From the NCBI GenBank assembly GCA_000353875.1, contig APKF01000074.1, positions 1-60,118 of the forward strand: a stretch of 60,118 nucleotides of DNA, read 5' to 3'. Shown here piece after piece: positions 52,431-60,118 of the stretch (its first letter is position 1; every line of letters begins with the position of its first letter). The notes beneath the pieces were generated by a model. The model did not search any database. It was not told the DNA's origin and worked only from the letters and a program-made list of their open reading frames with translations. This stretch comes from Candidatus Caldatribacterium californiense OP9-cSCG. GTDB lineage: Bacteria > Atribacterota > Atribacteria > Atribacterales > Caldatribacteriaceae. The translations under genes were made by a program, and so were the position numbers.

Positions 52431-53293
52431 TACAGGAGCTGGGCGAACTCCTCCTGGAGGATTCTCTGGAACTCTTCCTCCTCAAAAAGGTTCCGCCGTC
52501 TTTTCGCTCGTTCCTCCACCTTCATTTCGTAAGTCGGCTGAGGGTTACGGTAGAAAACCCCAAGAGGAATACGATCACCCCACTCGAGGCTTTTCTGGAA
52601 CGCCGCCACCTGGTCCTCGGGATTGTGGTCCTTTCCAAGGTAGTACACCCGCTCCCGGTACCAGGCATAGGTGTTCACAGGGTTAAAGGTCACACAGGGC
52701 TGCAGGATATCCACCAGAGCAAAACCGCGGAAACTCAAGGCTTCCTTGAGAATCCCTTTCAGTCCCTCTCTGTCCCCGGCAAAAGCCCTGGCCACAAGCC
52801 CTGCTCCTTGGGATATGGCCAGGCTCAGGGGATTGAGCGGCCTTGAGAGGTTTCCCCAGGGTTGCGCTTTACTCCTGAAGCCCTCCCCTGAAGTCGGGGA
52901 AGCCTGGCCTTTCGTGAGACCATACACCTGGTTGTTGTGAACGAGAACGGTGATGTCAGGGTTGCGGCGAATGGCGTGCAGGAGGTGATTGCCGCCCTCA
53001 CCGTACATGCATCCATCACCTGATTCGGCAATGACGAGGAGTTCCGGCCGAACGGTCTTAATGGCGAAAGCCACAGGGATGCTCCTTCCATGGAGACCGT
53101 TGAAGACATTGACCCTGAGGTAGTGAGGGGCTTTGGCCGCCTGACCGATTCCAGAAACCACCACAACGTCCTGAGGACGATACCCAAGCTCGTCAAGGGT
53201 TTCCTTCAAAGCCTGAAGGATGCCGAAGTTCCCGCATCCGGGACACCAGGCAATTTCCACATCTTGGGCGTCAAAAGGGGTAGCCACGGTCAC
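52430..53293 (-). CDS. 2-oxoacid:ferredoxin oxidoreductase beta subunit (second, two-subunit type)
   Basis: A 287-residue TPP-binding subunit with IAWCPGCGNFGILQALKETL (cluster cysteines), VVVSGIGQAAKAPHYLRVNV, GLHGRSIPVAFAIKTVRPEL, the TPP/Mg motif ESGDGCMYGEGGNHLLHAIR and NNQVYGLTKGQASPTS. This is the KorB/PorB-like form that pairs with a fused gamma-alpha chain, as in archaeal-type enzymes, and has its third cysteine region LVDILQPCVTFNP. GTG 53293 overlaps the alpha stop. It is distinct from the beta subunit near 4661, so the organism has at least two such enzymes. Confidence 0.92.
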   Translation of the reverse strand: MTVATPFDAQDVEIAWCPGCGNFGILQALKETLDELGYRPQDVVVVSGIGQAAKAPHYLRVNVFNGLHGRSIPVAFAIKTVRPELLVIAESGDGCMYGEGGNHLLHAIRRNPDITVLVHNNQVYGLTKGQASPTSGEGFRSKAQPWGNLSRPLNPLSLAISQGAGLVARAFAGDREGLKGILKEALSFRGFALVDILQPCVTFNPVNTYAWYRERVYYLGKDHNPEDQVAAFQKSLEWGDRIPLGVFYRNPQPTYEMKVEERAKRRRNLFEEEEFQRILQEEFAQLL

Positions 53294-54987
53294 AGCACCT
53301 CCTCGACCTGCTCAGCGAGCTCCTCAACAAGAAAGGGAAGTCCATCGTAACGGCAGATCCTCCTGGGGAACGGAAGGAGTGTTTCTCGCTCAAGGAGCAT
53401 GGCCAGCTGGCCGCTGAAATTCTGCTCCACCACAACAGGATTGGGGGAACGCTTAAGGAGATCCTTAAGGCCCTCTGGAAGGGGGTAGAGATCGCTGAAA
53501 TGCACCACTCCGATACTCTTGCCTTTTTGCTCCAAAGTCTTGCGTACCTCAAGAAGCACTCCCCAGGTGGATCCCCACCCAATGAGCGTAGCGTCCTTCC
53601 CCTCAAGCACAAAAGGAAAACGCATTTCTTTCCGCATGAACTCGAGCTTCCTCATCCGCTTCTCCTGCATCACCTTTCGGAGTGCGAGGTCCTCGGTGAG
53701 GTGTCCACGTTCGTCGTGTTCGTCACTGTCGGCAACCACAAGAGCTTCTCCTCCGGGGAAAAGCCTTGGAGAAATGCCATCAGGAGTCAGAGCATATCTC
53801 CGATAGGGAGAGGTACCATCCCAGGAGAACAAGGGCCGGATCGGGCGCTCCTCACAGGACAGCCGGTCATAGGACCACCTGGTATCTGCAAGGTACTGGT
53901 CACTGAGGATAATCGCCGGGACTTGGTACTTCTCAGCCAGGTTGAAAGCCCGAATGACCGTGTTGAGCGCTTCCTGGGGGTCCCGGGGAGCAAAGACAAA
54001 GCGAGGAAATTCGTCATGAGAAGCATGGAGCACGAAAAGAAGATCCCCCTGAGCAGTCCTCGTCGGAAGACCGGTGCTGGGTCCGGGACGCTGCGCGTCG
54101 ATAACGACAATGGGGGTTTCGGTCATTGCCGCCAGCCCCAGCCCCTCGCACATGAGGCAAAATCCCCCACCCGATGTCCCCGTCATGGCTCGCGCTCCTG
54201 CATAGGACGCCCCAATGGCCATGTTGATGGCAGCGATTTCATCCTCTGCCTGTTCCACAATAAGACCATAAGCTTCGGCCCTGGCGGCAAGGAAATTCAG
54301 GATCCCCGTTGAAGGGGTCATGGGATAGGCACTGTAGAATGTGCATCCGGCAAGAAGTGCCCCAAGTCCCAGGGCTTCGTTGCCGCTTATGAGGTACCGT
54401 CGGGAAATTTCTGAGGGATCTCGATGTTCCGTAAGAAACGGAGAAGAGAAGATCATCCCCGATGCCTCCACAAGCCTTGCTCCCTCCTCCAGGGCTTCTT
54501 CGTTCCTTGCTACAACCTCAGGGCCCTTTCGGGCAAACGTCTCCCGAACGTACTCCCGGGCTTTCTCAAGGCCCACACCCAGGATTGCCAGAACCGCTCC
54601 CGTGGCTACCATATTGGCAAAGACCCGGTTCCCAAGGCGCAGGGCTACCCCTTCAAAATCAAGGGGCAAAAGATGAACGCCTCTGCCGGGCGTTTCGTTG
54701 CCCGTCTTTCCCAGAATCACCCCACCCTCCTTCACCTCGCCATGGTGCAGTTGGTACGTCCCTTCGTTGAGACACACGAGGATATCCAGTGCCCTCTTTC
54801 CTCCTGAGACCCACTGCTCTGCAACACGTACGAGGGTAAAGGTGTGACCTCCTCGAATCCGTGACTGGTAGTCCTCGATGGAGAACACGTAGTACCCGTG
54901 CCGGGCAAGGATGAGGGAAAGCGCTTCGGAGACGGTTTGCACCCCCTGTCCCGCCGCACCACCTACCTTCAGGGTAATATCAACCAT
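53290..54987 (-). CDS. 2-oxoacid:ferredoxin oxidoreductase, fused gamma-alpha subunit
   Basis: A 565-residue chain. Residues 1-185 are the gamma part (LKVGGAAGQGVQTVSEALSL, YYVFSIEDYQSRIRGGHTFT). Residues about 200-565 are the alpha part (ISGNEALGLGALLAGCTFYS, YPMTPSTGILNFLA, EQAEDEIAAINMAIGASYAG, GTSGGGFCLMCEGLG). The residues corresponding to the YPITP substrate motif read YPMTP, a conservative change. Fused gamma-alpha plus beta is the KorAB layout for 2-oxoglutarate or broad 2-oxoacids. The ATG ending at 54987 has GAGGTGAAG upstream; a TTG nine codons earlier is less likely. Substrate unknown. Confidence 0.92.
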   Translation of the reverse strand: MVDITLKVGGAAGQGVQTVSEALSLILARHGYYVFSIEDYQSRIRGGHTFTLVRVAEQWVSGGKRALDILVCLNEGTYQLHHGEVKEGGVILGKTGNETPGRGVHLLPLDFEGVALRLGNRVFANMVATGAVLAILGVGLEKAREYVRETFARKGPEVVARNEEALEEGARLVEASGMIFSSPFLTEHRDPSEISRRYLISGNEALGLGALLAGCTFYSAYPMTPSTGILNFLAARAEAYGLIVEQAEDEIAAINMAIGASYAGARAMTGTSGGGFCLMCEGLGLAAMTETPIVVIDAQRPGPSTGLPTRTAQGDLLFVLHASHDEFPRFVFAPRDPQEALNTVIRAFNLAEKYQVPAIILSDQYLADTRWSYDRLSCEERPIRPLFSWDGTSPYRRYALTPDGISPRLFPGGEALVVADSDEHDERGHLTEDLALRKVMQEKRMRKLEFMRKEMRFPFVLEGKDATLIGWGSTWGVLLEVRKTLEQKGKSIGVVHFSDLYPLPEGLKDLLKRSPNPVVVEQNFSGQLAMLLERETLLPFPRRICRYDGLPFLVEELAEQVEEVL

Positions 54988-55034
54988 GGGCTTCACCTCG
55001 TTTGTTTTTGCCAAAGAATAACCGGAAACAGCCC

Positions 55035-55853
55035 TCAGGTCTTCCCAGGAGTATCGAGGAAAACCACGTACTTCGGATAGGGAATCTCAATGCGCTCAGC
55101 GTCAAAGGCCTTCTTGATATGGTACAGAAGGTCCCGTTCCACTTCCCAGTGTTTCTGGGGAAGCACCTGCACCACCACCCGCAAAACCACACCTGAGCCC
55201 TCCAGGCGAACAATGCGCTGCACCGAAGGCTCGCCAAGAAGGAGGTTGGGGTGGCTCTCCTGGTACGCTGCCACCACTCTCTGGAGCACTTCTACGGCCC
55301 TGTCGATGTCCACCTCATAGGCTACACTGACCTCAACCACAGCCCGGCTGAATCCCCGATTGTAGTTCACGATACGGGAAATTTCCCCGTTGGGAATGGT
55401 CACCAGTGCCCCCGACAGGGTACGAATCCGCGTGACCCGTAGGCCAATTTCCTCCACAGTCCCGGTGATGTCTCCAATCTGCACCGTATCTCCCACCGAA
55501 AGGCTGTCCTCAAAGACCAGGAAAAGCCCTGTGAGGATGTCCCGAATAAGGGTCTGGGCACCAAAACCTACAGCGATACCCACCACTCCTGCACCTGCCA
55601 GAATTGCCGTGGCGTCAACACCAATTTCCCGAAGGACCAGCACCAGAGCAAAAAACACCACAAAGTACGTCACCACACTCTGGAAGAGGGGAAGAAAGGT
55701 GTTGAGCTTGCGAGAGAGGTCAACCCGCTTTTCCCGAGTTTTCAGTCGTCTGAGGAAGAGCTGCCGGAAGACAAAACGACTCGTGTACACCAAAACCCAC
55801 GAAAACCCGATAATGGCTCCGATGTGAAGGGCTCTCTCAAGAAAAGGGCTCAC
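55035..55853 (-). CDS. MscS-family mechanosensitive ion channel
   Basis: A 272-residue small MscS-type channel that opens under membrane tension to release solutes. Membrane helices occur near residues 8-28 and 58-80; the pore-lining helix is at about 82-108 ([20 protein letters not shown] followed by [12 protein letters not shown]), then the beta domain motif [27 protein letters not shown] and [15 protein letters not shown], and a C-terminal alpha-beta domain. The GTG start overlaps the carB stop (GTGA), an unusual partner and probably an operon by proximity. Confidence 0.93.
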   Translation of the reverse strand: MSPFLERALHIGAIIGFSWVLVYTSRFVFRQLFLRRLKTREKRVDLSRKLNTFLPLFQSVVTYFVVFFALVLVLREIGVDATAILAGAGVVGIAVGFGAQTLIRDILTGLFLVFEDSLSVGDTVQIGDITGTVEEIGLRVTRIRTLSGALVTIPNGEISRIVNYNRGFSRAVVEVSVAYEVDIDRAVEVLQRVVAAYQESHPNLLLGEPSVQRIVRLEGSGVVLRVVVQVLPQKHWEVERDLLYHIKKAFDAERIEIPYPKYVVFLDTPGKT

Positions 55854-58800
55854 GGAAGCACAGCGATCTCCTCTTTGCCCCCTCTGAGGTTCAGAGAAAG
55901 GTCCAGGGCAGTCCGGACCTCCTCGTGGTACTCCTGAATTGACCGTATGGTCATTTCCCCGCTTTTGAGCCGCTCAATCGCATAGACCGTAGCTTCTGCT
56001 CCTGAGAGTGTCGTGACACAGGGAATGTCACGCATAATGGCTTCCTTTCGAATGACGCTGCTCTCTTTCTGGGCCTTTCCTCCAGAAGGCGTGTTGATGA
56101 TGAGATGAATCTCCCGGTTCTTAATCATATCCACAATGTTCGGTCGACCTTCCCCGACCTTCTTCACGACCTCAACCGGAATACCGTTATTGCTTAAGAC
56201 CTTTGCCGTACCTTTCGTGGCCACAATCCGGAAGCCCATGTCCCAAAGTTTTTTCGCGAGAAAAATCACACCCCGTTTGTCCTTGTTCTTGACGCTGATG
56301 AAAACCGTTCCCTCAAGGGGGAGATACGACTGGGCAGCGAGTTGGGATTTCGCGTAGGCCATGCCAAAGTCCCGGTCAATCCCCATAACCTCGCCTGTTG
56401 AACGCATCTCAGGGCCAAGAACGGGATCAACTCCTGGAAAACGACGGAAGGGGAATACCGACTCTTTCACTGCGAAGTACGGGATTTCGATTTCCCTTGT
56501 GAGACCAATGTCCCGGAGCTTTCGCCCCGCCATCACCTGGGACGCAAGGCGGGCGAAAGGAACACCAGTAGCCTTGCTCACAAAGGGAATGGTCCGGGAA
56601 GCCCGGGGATTCACCTCAAGAACGTAGACCTCGTCATCCTTGACCGCATACTGCACATTCATCAACCCCACAACCTTGAGTTCCCGGGCAAGAGCATAGG
56701 TGTACTTCTTCACCTGGTCAATAATGTCATCGCTCAGAGAGAAGGGAGGAAGAACACAGGCGCTGTCGCCAGAATGGATTCCCGCCTCCTCAATGTGTTC
56801 CATGATTCCTGCAACAACGGTAAGCTCACCGTCACTTATGGCGTCGACGTCGATTTCGATGGCGTCTTCAAGGAACTCGTCAATAAGCACTGGCCGTCCG
56901 GGGGAAACCTCCACAGCCTGAGAGATGAACTCTTCGAGTTCCTCTTCGGTGTAGATAATTCGCATGGCCCTGCCTCCGAGAACATACGAAGGTCGGACCA
57001 TGACCGGATACCCGATACTCTGAGCGACGCGTTTGGCCTCTTCAGGAGAGGTTGCCACGCCATTCCTTGGTTGTTTGAGACCCAGGCGTTCCACAAGACT
57101 TTTGAAACGATCCCGATCTTCAGCAATGTCAATGCTCTCCGGAGACGTTCCCAGAATCGGCACTCCAGCCCGTTCCAGGTCCTTGGCCAGATTCAGGGGG
57201 GTCTGCCCTCCAAGCTGGAGGATAACCCCCTCGGGACGCTCTTTCTCGATGACATTGAGAACGTCCTCAATGTACAGGGGCTCAAAGAAGAGCTTGTCCG
57301 AGGTATCATAGTCGGTGCTCACCGTCTCGGGATTGCTGTTCACCATAATGGTTTCGTATCCCAGGTCCTGCAGACCCCAGGTGGCGTGGACACAGCAGTA
57401 ATCGAACTCAATCCCCTGGCCAATACGATTTGGCCCCGCTCCGAGAATAACAACTTTCTTGCGATTGCTGGGGTTCGCCTCGCACTCCTCCTCATAGGTG
57501 GAGTAGTAATAAGGGGTCTCAGCCTCAAACTCTGCAGCACAGGTATCCACCTGCTTGTACACAGGCTCAATCCCCAAGGATTTGCGAACCCGACGAACTT
57601 CCCATTCATCGGTCCCAAGAAGACAAGCAATCTGCCGATCGGAAAAGCCAAACTCCTTCGCCCGTCGGAGGAGATCCCTGTCAATCTGGTGGAGCGAGGG
57701 AACCCTGCGCAGTTCCTCTTCCATCTCGACAATTTCTTCAATCTGACGGATAAACCATGGATCAATCCTCGACCACTCATAGATTTCCTGAATGCTTAGT
57801 CCCTCTTTCAGGGCCATTTTGATATAGAAAATCCGGTCAGGGTTGGGACGCGTGAGCTTCTCGTAGAGGATTTCCCTCCGCTTTGCCCTGGGAATGTTAT
57901 CCCATCCTTTCACGTCTTCAAGGCCGCATTTTCCTATTTCCAGGGAACGGAGGCCCTTCTGCAGTGCTTCCTTAAAATTCCGCCCAATGGCCATGGTTTC
58001 TCCAACACTCTTCATGGAGATACCAAGGCACGGTTCTGCCTCGGGGAATTTCTCAAAAGTGAACCGGGGAATCTTGACCACGCAGTAGTCCAGAGCAGGC
58101 TCAAAACAGGCAGGGGTCTTCTTCGTGATGTCGTTCGGGATCTCGTCAAGAGTATACCCAACGGCAAGTTTGGCAGCGATTTTAGCGATAGGAAACCCGG
58201 TGGCCTTTGAGGCCAGGGCAGAGCTCCGGGACACCCGGGGATTGATTTCAATGATGACCATACGACCGTTTTCGGGGTTAACGGCAAACTGGATATTACA
58301 CCCTCCTGTGTCCACACCGATTTCCCGGATAGCCCGGATAGCGTAATCCCGCATCTTCTGGTACTCTTCATCGGTAAGCGTCTGCGCAGGAGCAACGGTG
58401 ATGCTGTCGCCGGTGTGAATTCCCATGGGGTCCAGGTTCTCAATGGAGCAGATGATCACCACGTTATCCTTTCCATCGCGCATGACCTCGAGTTCGTACT
58501 CCTTCCACCCGATGACCGACTCTTCAATGAGGACTTCCCGGATCATGCTGCTGTCGAGGGCCCGCTGGGCGAGTTCCTCGAATTCCTCAATGTTGTAGGC
58601 GATAGCTCCGCCCGTTCCCCCCAGGGTGAAACTCGGCCGAATCACAAGGGGAAAGCCGATTTCCCGGGCAACCTCCAGAGCTTCCCTAAGGTTATAGGCC
58701 TGGCCGCTTCGGGGTACATCAATGCCAATTTTCAGCATGGCTTCCTTGAAGAGCTTTCGGTCTTCGGCTTTCTCGATCGCCTCCGGCGAAGCTCCGAGGA

Positions 58801-59143
58801 CCTTGACACCGAAACGGTCGAGAACCCCTCGCCTTTTCAACTGGACGGTAAGGTTGAGTGCCGTCTGACCTCCAAGGGTTGGCAAAAGTGCATCAGGACG
58901 TTCCCTGGCAATGATGTTCTCCAGAACCTCAGGGATCAGAGGCTCAATATAGGTTCGATCAGCCATCTCTGGATCAGTCATGATGGTTGCAGGATTGCTG
59001 TTCACAAGGATGACCTCGTACCCCTCGCTTTTGAGAGCTTTGCATCCCTGGGTACCTGAGTAATCGAACTCACATGCCTGTCCGATGACAATCGGGCCCG
59101 AACCGATAATGAGAATCCGGCGAATATCCGTCCTTTTAGGCAC
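55850..59143 (-). CDS. carB: Carbamoyl-phosphate synthase large subunit
   Basis: CarB makes carbamoyl phosphate for pyrimidines and arginine. The 1097-residue protein has two ATP-grasp halves: [20 protein letters not shown] (start of the first), [20 protein letters not shown], a middle oligomerisation region, [20 protein letters not shown] (start of the second), [20 protein letters not shown], and a C-terminal MGS regulatory domain (about 935-1070, [20 protein letters not shown]). Length is normal (about 1070). GTG 59143 overlaps the carA stop by 8 bases; carA comes first as usual. Confidence 0.98.
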   Translation of the reverse strand: MPKRTDIRRILIIGSGPIVIGQACEFDYSGTQGCKALKSEGYEVILVNSNPATIMTDPEMADRTYIEPLIPEVLENIIARERPDALLPTLGGQTALNLTVQLKRRGVLDRFGVKVLGASPEAIEKAEDRKLFKEAMLKIGIDVPRSGQAYNLREALEVAREIGFPLVIRPSFTLGGTGGAIAYNIEEFEELAQRALDSSMIREVLIEESVIGWKEYELEVMRDGKDNVVIICSIENLDPMGIHTGDSITVAPAQTLTDEEYQKMRDYAIRAIREIGVDTGGCNIQFAVNPENGRMVIIEINPRVSRSSALASKATGFPIAKIAAKLAVGYTLDEIPNDITKKTPACFEPALDYCVVKIPRFTFEKFPEAEPCLGISMKSVGETMAIGRNFKEALQKGLRSLEIGKCGLEDVKGWDNIPRAKRREILYEKLTRPNPDRIFYIKMALKEGLSIQEIYEWSRIDPWFIRQIEEIVEMEEELRRVPSLHQIDRDLLRRAKEFGFSDRQIACLLGTDEWEVRRVRKSLGIEPVYKQVDTCAAEFEAETPYYYSTYEEECEANPSNRKKVVILGAGPNRIGQGIEFDYCCVHATWGLQDLGYETIMVNSNPETVSTDYDTSDKLFFEPLYIEDVLNVIEKERPEGVILQLGGQTPLNLAKDLERAGVPILGTSPESIDIAEDRDRFKSLVERLGLKQPRNGVATSPEEAKRVAQSIGYPVMVRPSYVLGGRAMRIIYTEEELEEFISQAVEVSPGRPVLIDEFLEDAIEIDVDAISDGELTVVAGIMEHIEEAGIHSGDSACVLPPFSLSDDIIDQVKKYTYALARELKVVGLMNVQYAVKDDEVYVLEVNPRASRTIPFVSKATGVPFARLASQVMAGRKLRDIGLTREIEIPYFAVKESVFPFRRFPGVDPVLGPEMRSTGEVMGIDRDFGMAYAKSQLAAQSYLPLEGTVFISVKNKDKRGVIFLAKKLWDMGFRIVATKGTAKVLSNNGIPVEVVKKVGEGRPNIVDMIKNREIHLIINTPSGGKAQKESSVIRKEAIMRDIPCVTTLSGAEATVYAIERLKSGEMTIRSIQEYHEEVRTALDLSLNLRGGKEEIAVLP

Positions 59144-60118
59144 GGCAGTCCTCCACCATCCTTATGAACCGGTCGAAAAGATACGCGGTATCATGGGGTC
59201 CAGGACAGGCCTCAGGATGGAACTGCACGGAGAAAAGCGGAAGTTCCCGATGGGCAATACCCTCGAGGGTAAAGTCATTGAGGTTCACGTGGGTGACCTC
59301 CACATTCCCTGGAAGGGTATCGGCGTCAACACCGAAACCATGGTTCTGGGTGGTGATAGCTACCTGTCCCGTTCGGAGATCCTTCACCGGATGGTTCCCT
59401 CCATGATGGCCGAACTTGAGCTTGAAGGTTTTTTGCCCCCAACGCCTGGGCAATGACCTGGTGTCCAAGACAAATCCCAAACACTGGAACCTTCCCGATG
59501 ACCCGGCGGGCGAATTCCACAACATATGGTAACGCTGCAGGGTCTCCCGGTCCGTTGGAGAGCAGGATGCCGTCAGGTTTTTCTCGAAGTACATCTTCTG
59601 CCTGTGTAAAGGCGGGGTACACGATAACGCGACAGCATCGTTTGGCCAGCTGCCGCAAAATCCCAAACTTTACCCCACAGTCTAAAACGGCAATGGTGTA
59701 GGCTCCATCCTCACTCCACACATAGGGCTTCTGGGTTGTCACCTTCTGCACCAGGTCCTGACCAGCCATTTCAGGGATGCTCCGCGCTTTCTCAACCAAA
59801 GACACTGGATCAAGGTCAAGGCAGGACATCACCCCACGCATGGCTCCTCGTTCCCGAATATGACGCGTGAGCGCACGGGTATCAATGCGTTCAAGCCCCA
59901 TGATACCGTGGCGTTTCAGATACTCTTCAAGGCTTTCCTCCGCTCTCCAGTTGCTGTAGAGGGAGCTCTTTTCTCGAACGATGAAGCCTTCTACTTGAGG
60001 CTTTGCCGATTCCACATCCTCAGAGTTCACGCCGTAGTTCCCGATGAGGGGATACGTCATGGTGACAATCTGGCCCTTGTAGGAGGGATCGGTGAGGATT
60101 TCCTGGTAGCCGGTCATG
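59136..60118 (-). CDS. carA: Carbamoyl-phosphate synthase small subunit, frameshifted and cut by the window edge
   Basis: The glutaminase subunit. The start lies beyond the right edge: the visible part opens at [20 protein letters not shown], internal in CarA (about 40 residues missing). The frame holds [37 protein letters not shown] and the nucleophile motif [17 protein letters not shown]. It then breaks. The correct end ([44 protein letters not shown] with the His-Glu pair) is in the next frame, to TAA at 59136-59138. Shortening the T6 run at 59429-59434 (A6 on the gene strand) by one base joins them as [13 protein letters not shown]. Confidence 0.92.

Noticed and set aside
1..60118. CRISPR arrays, insertion sequences, prophage, tRNA or rRNA genes
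   Set aside because: No spaced direct repeats, transposase motifs or phage genes were seen; the XerC at 19589 is a housekeeping recombinase in its usual xerC-hslVU context. Essentially all sequence is protein coding, leaving no room for RNA genes other than short leaders.

Overview
The window is a densely packed piece of a bacterial chromosome made almost entirely of housekeeping genes. No gap exceeds about 180 bases, most neighbours overlap by ATGA, GTGA or longer junctions, and GTG and TTG starts are common. Two ferredoxin-dependent 2-oxoacid oxidoreductases point to an anaerobe. Gene order matches Gram-positive-type and deep-branching thermophile synteny: xerC-hslVU, rpsB-tsf-pyrH-frr-uppS-cdsA-dxr-rseP-ispG-proS, and rpsO-pnp-ftsK-rodZ-rimO-cinA-recA-recX-rny-ymdB-spoVS-miaB-miaA. 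An uncultured thermophilic lineage such as Atribacterota (OP9/JS1) would fit, but that is an inference and cannot be settled from the window alone.

Plus-strand block 1 (1-33214): the tail of an unknown membrane protein, NAD kinase, RecN and a MinD-like ATPase lead into a four-subunit 2-oxoacid:ferredoxin oxidoreductase followed by a CBS-ACT sensor protein. Next come nucleotide-sugar and nucleoside salvage (Nudix, DeoB, PNP), a DHH-CBS-tRNA nucleotidyltransferase fusion, TrpS, ScpAB, a 23S pseudouridine synthase, a corrinoid adenosyltransferase, and AroH/AroA. Cmk, IspH, Der and XerC-HslVU follow. The block ends with the rpsB translation/lipid/isoprenoid cluster (three MEP-pathway enzymes, IspH, Dxr and IspG, lie in the window), a short ProS, a glycosyltransferase and HflX.

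Minus-strand block (33251-48484): DUF1844, MiaA, MiaB, SpoVS, YmdB, RNase Y, RecX, RecA, ThpR, CinA, RimO, RodZ, FtsK, PNPase and RpsO. This is an RNA modification and decay, recombination and division cluster. It is followed by a divergent promoter region and a plus-strand carbohydrate ABC transporter (binding protein, attenuator hairpin, two permeases) with a universal stress protein (48595-52430). The last minus-strand block (52430-60118) carries a second, differently built oxidoreductase (fused gamma-alpha subunit plus beta), an MscS channel and carB/carA.

The most striking feature is five genes broken by small indels: nadK, xerC, rpsB, usp and carA. Each can be restored to a textbook protein by correcting one short event: single bases in or next to homopolymer runs in four, and an 8-bp tandem duplication in rpsB. 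Because several are normally essential, consensus errors are the most economical explanation, although the A8 run in usp and the rpsB duplication deserve a check against reads. Other points of interest are the editing-domain-less ProS, the truncated ScpA, the CBS-ACT protein behind the oxidoreductase, and a structured rpsB leader. I found no convincing new multi-gene system, CRISPR array, insertion sequence, tRNA or rRNA.
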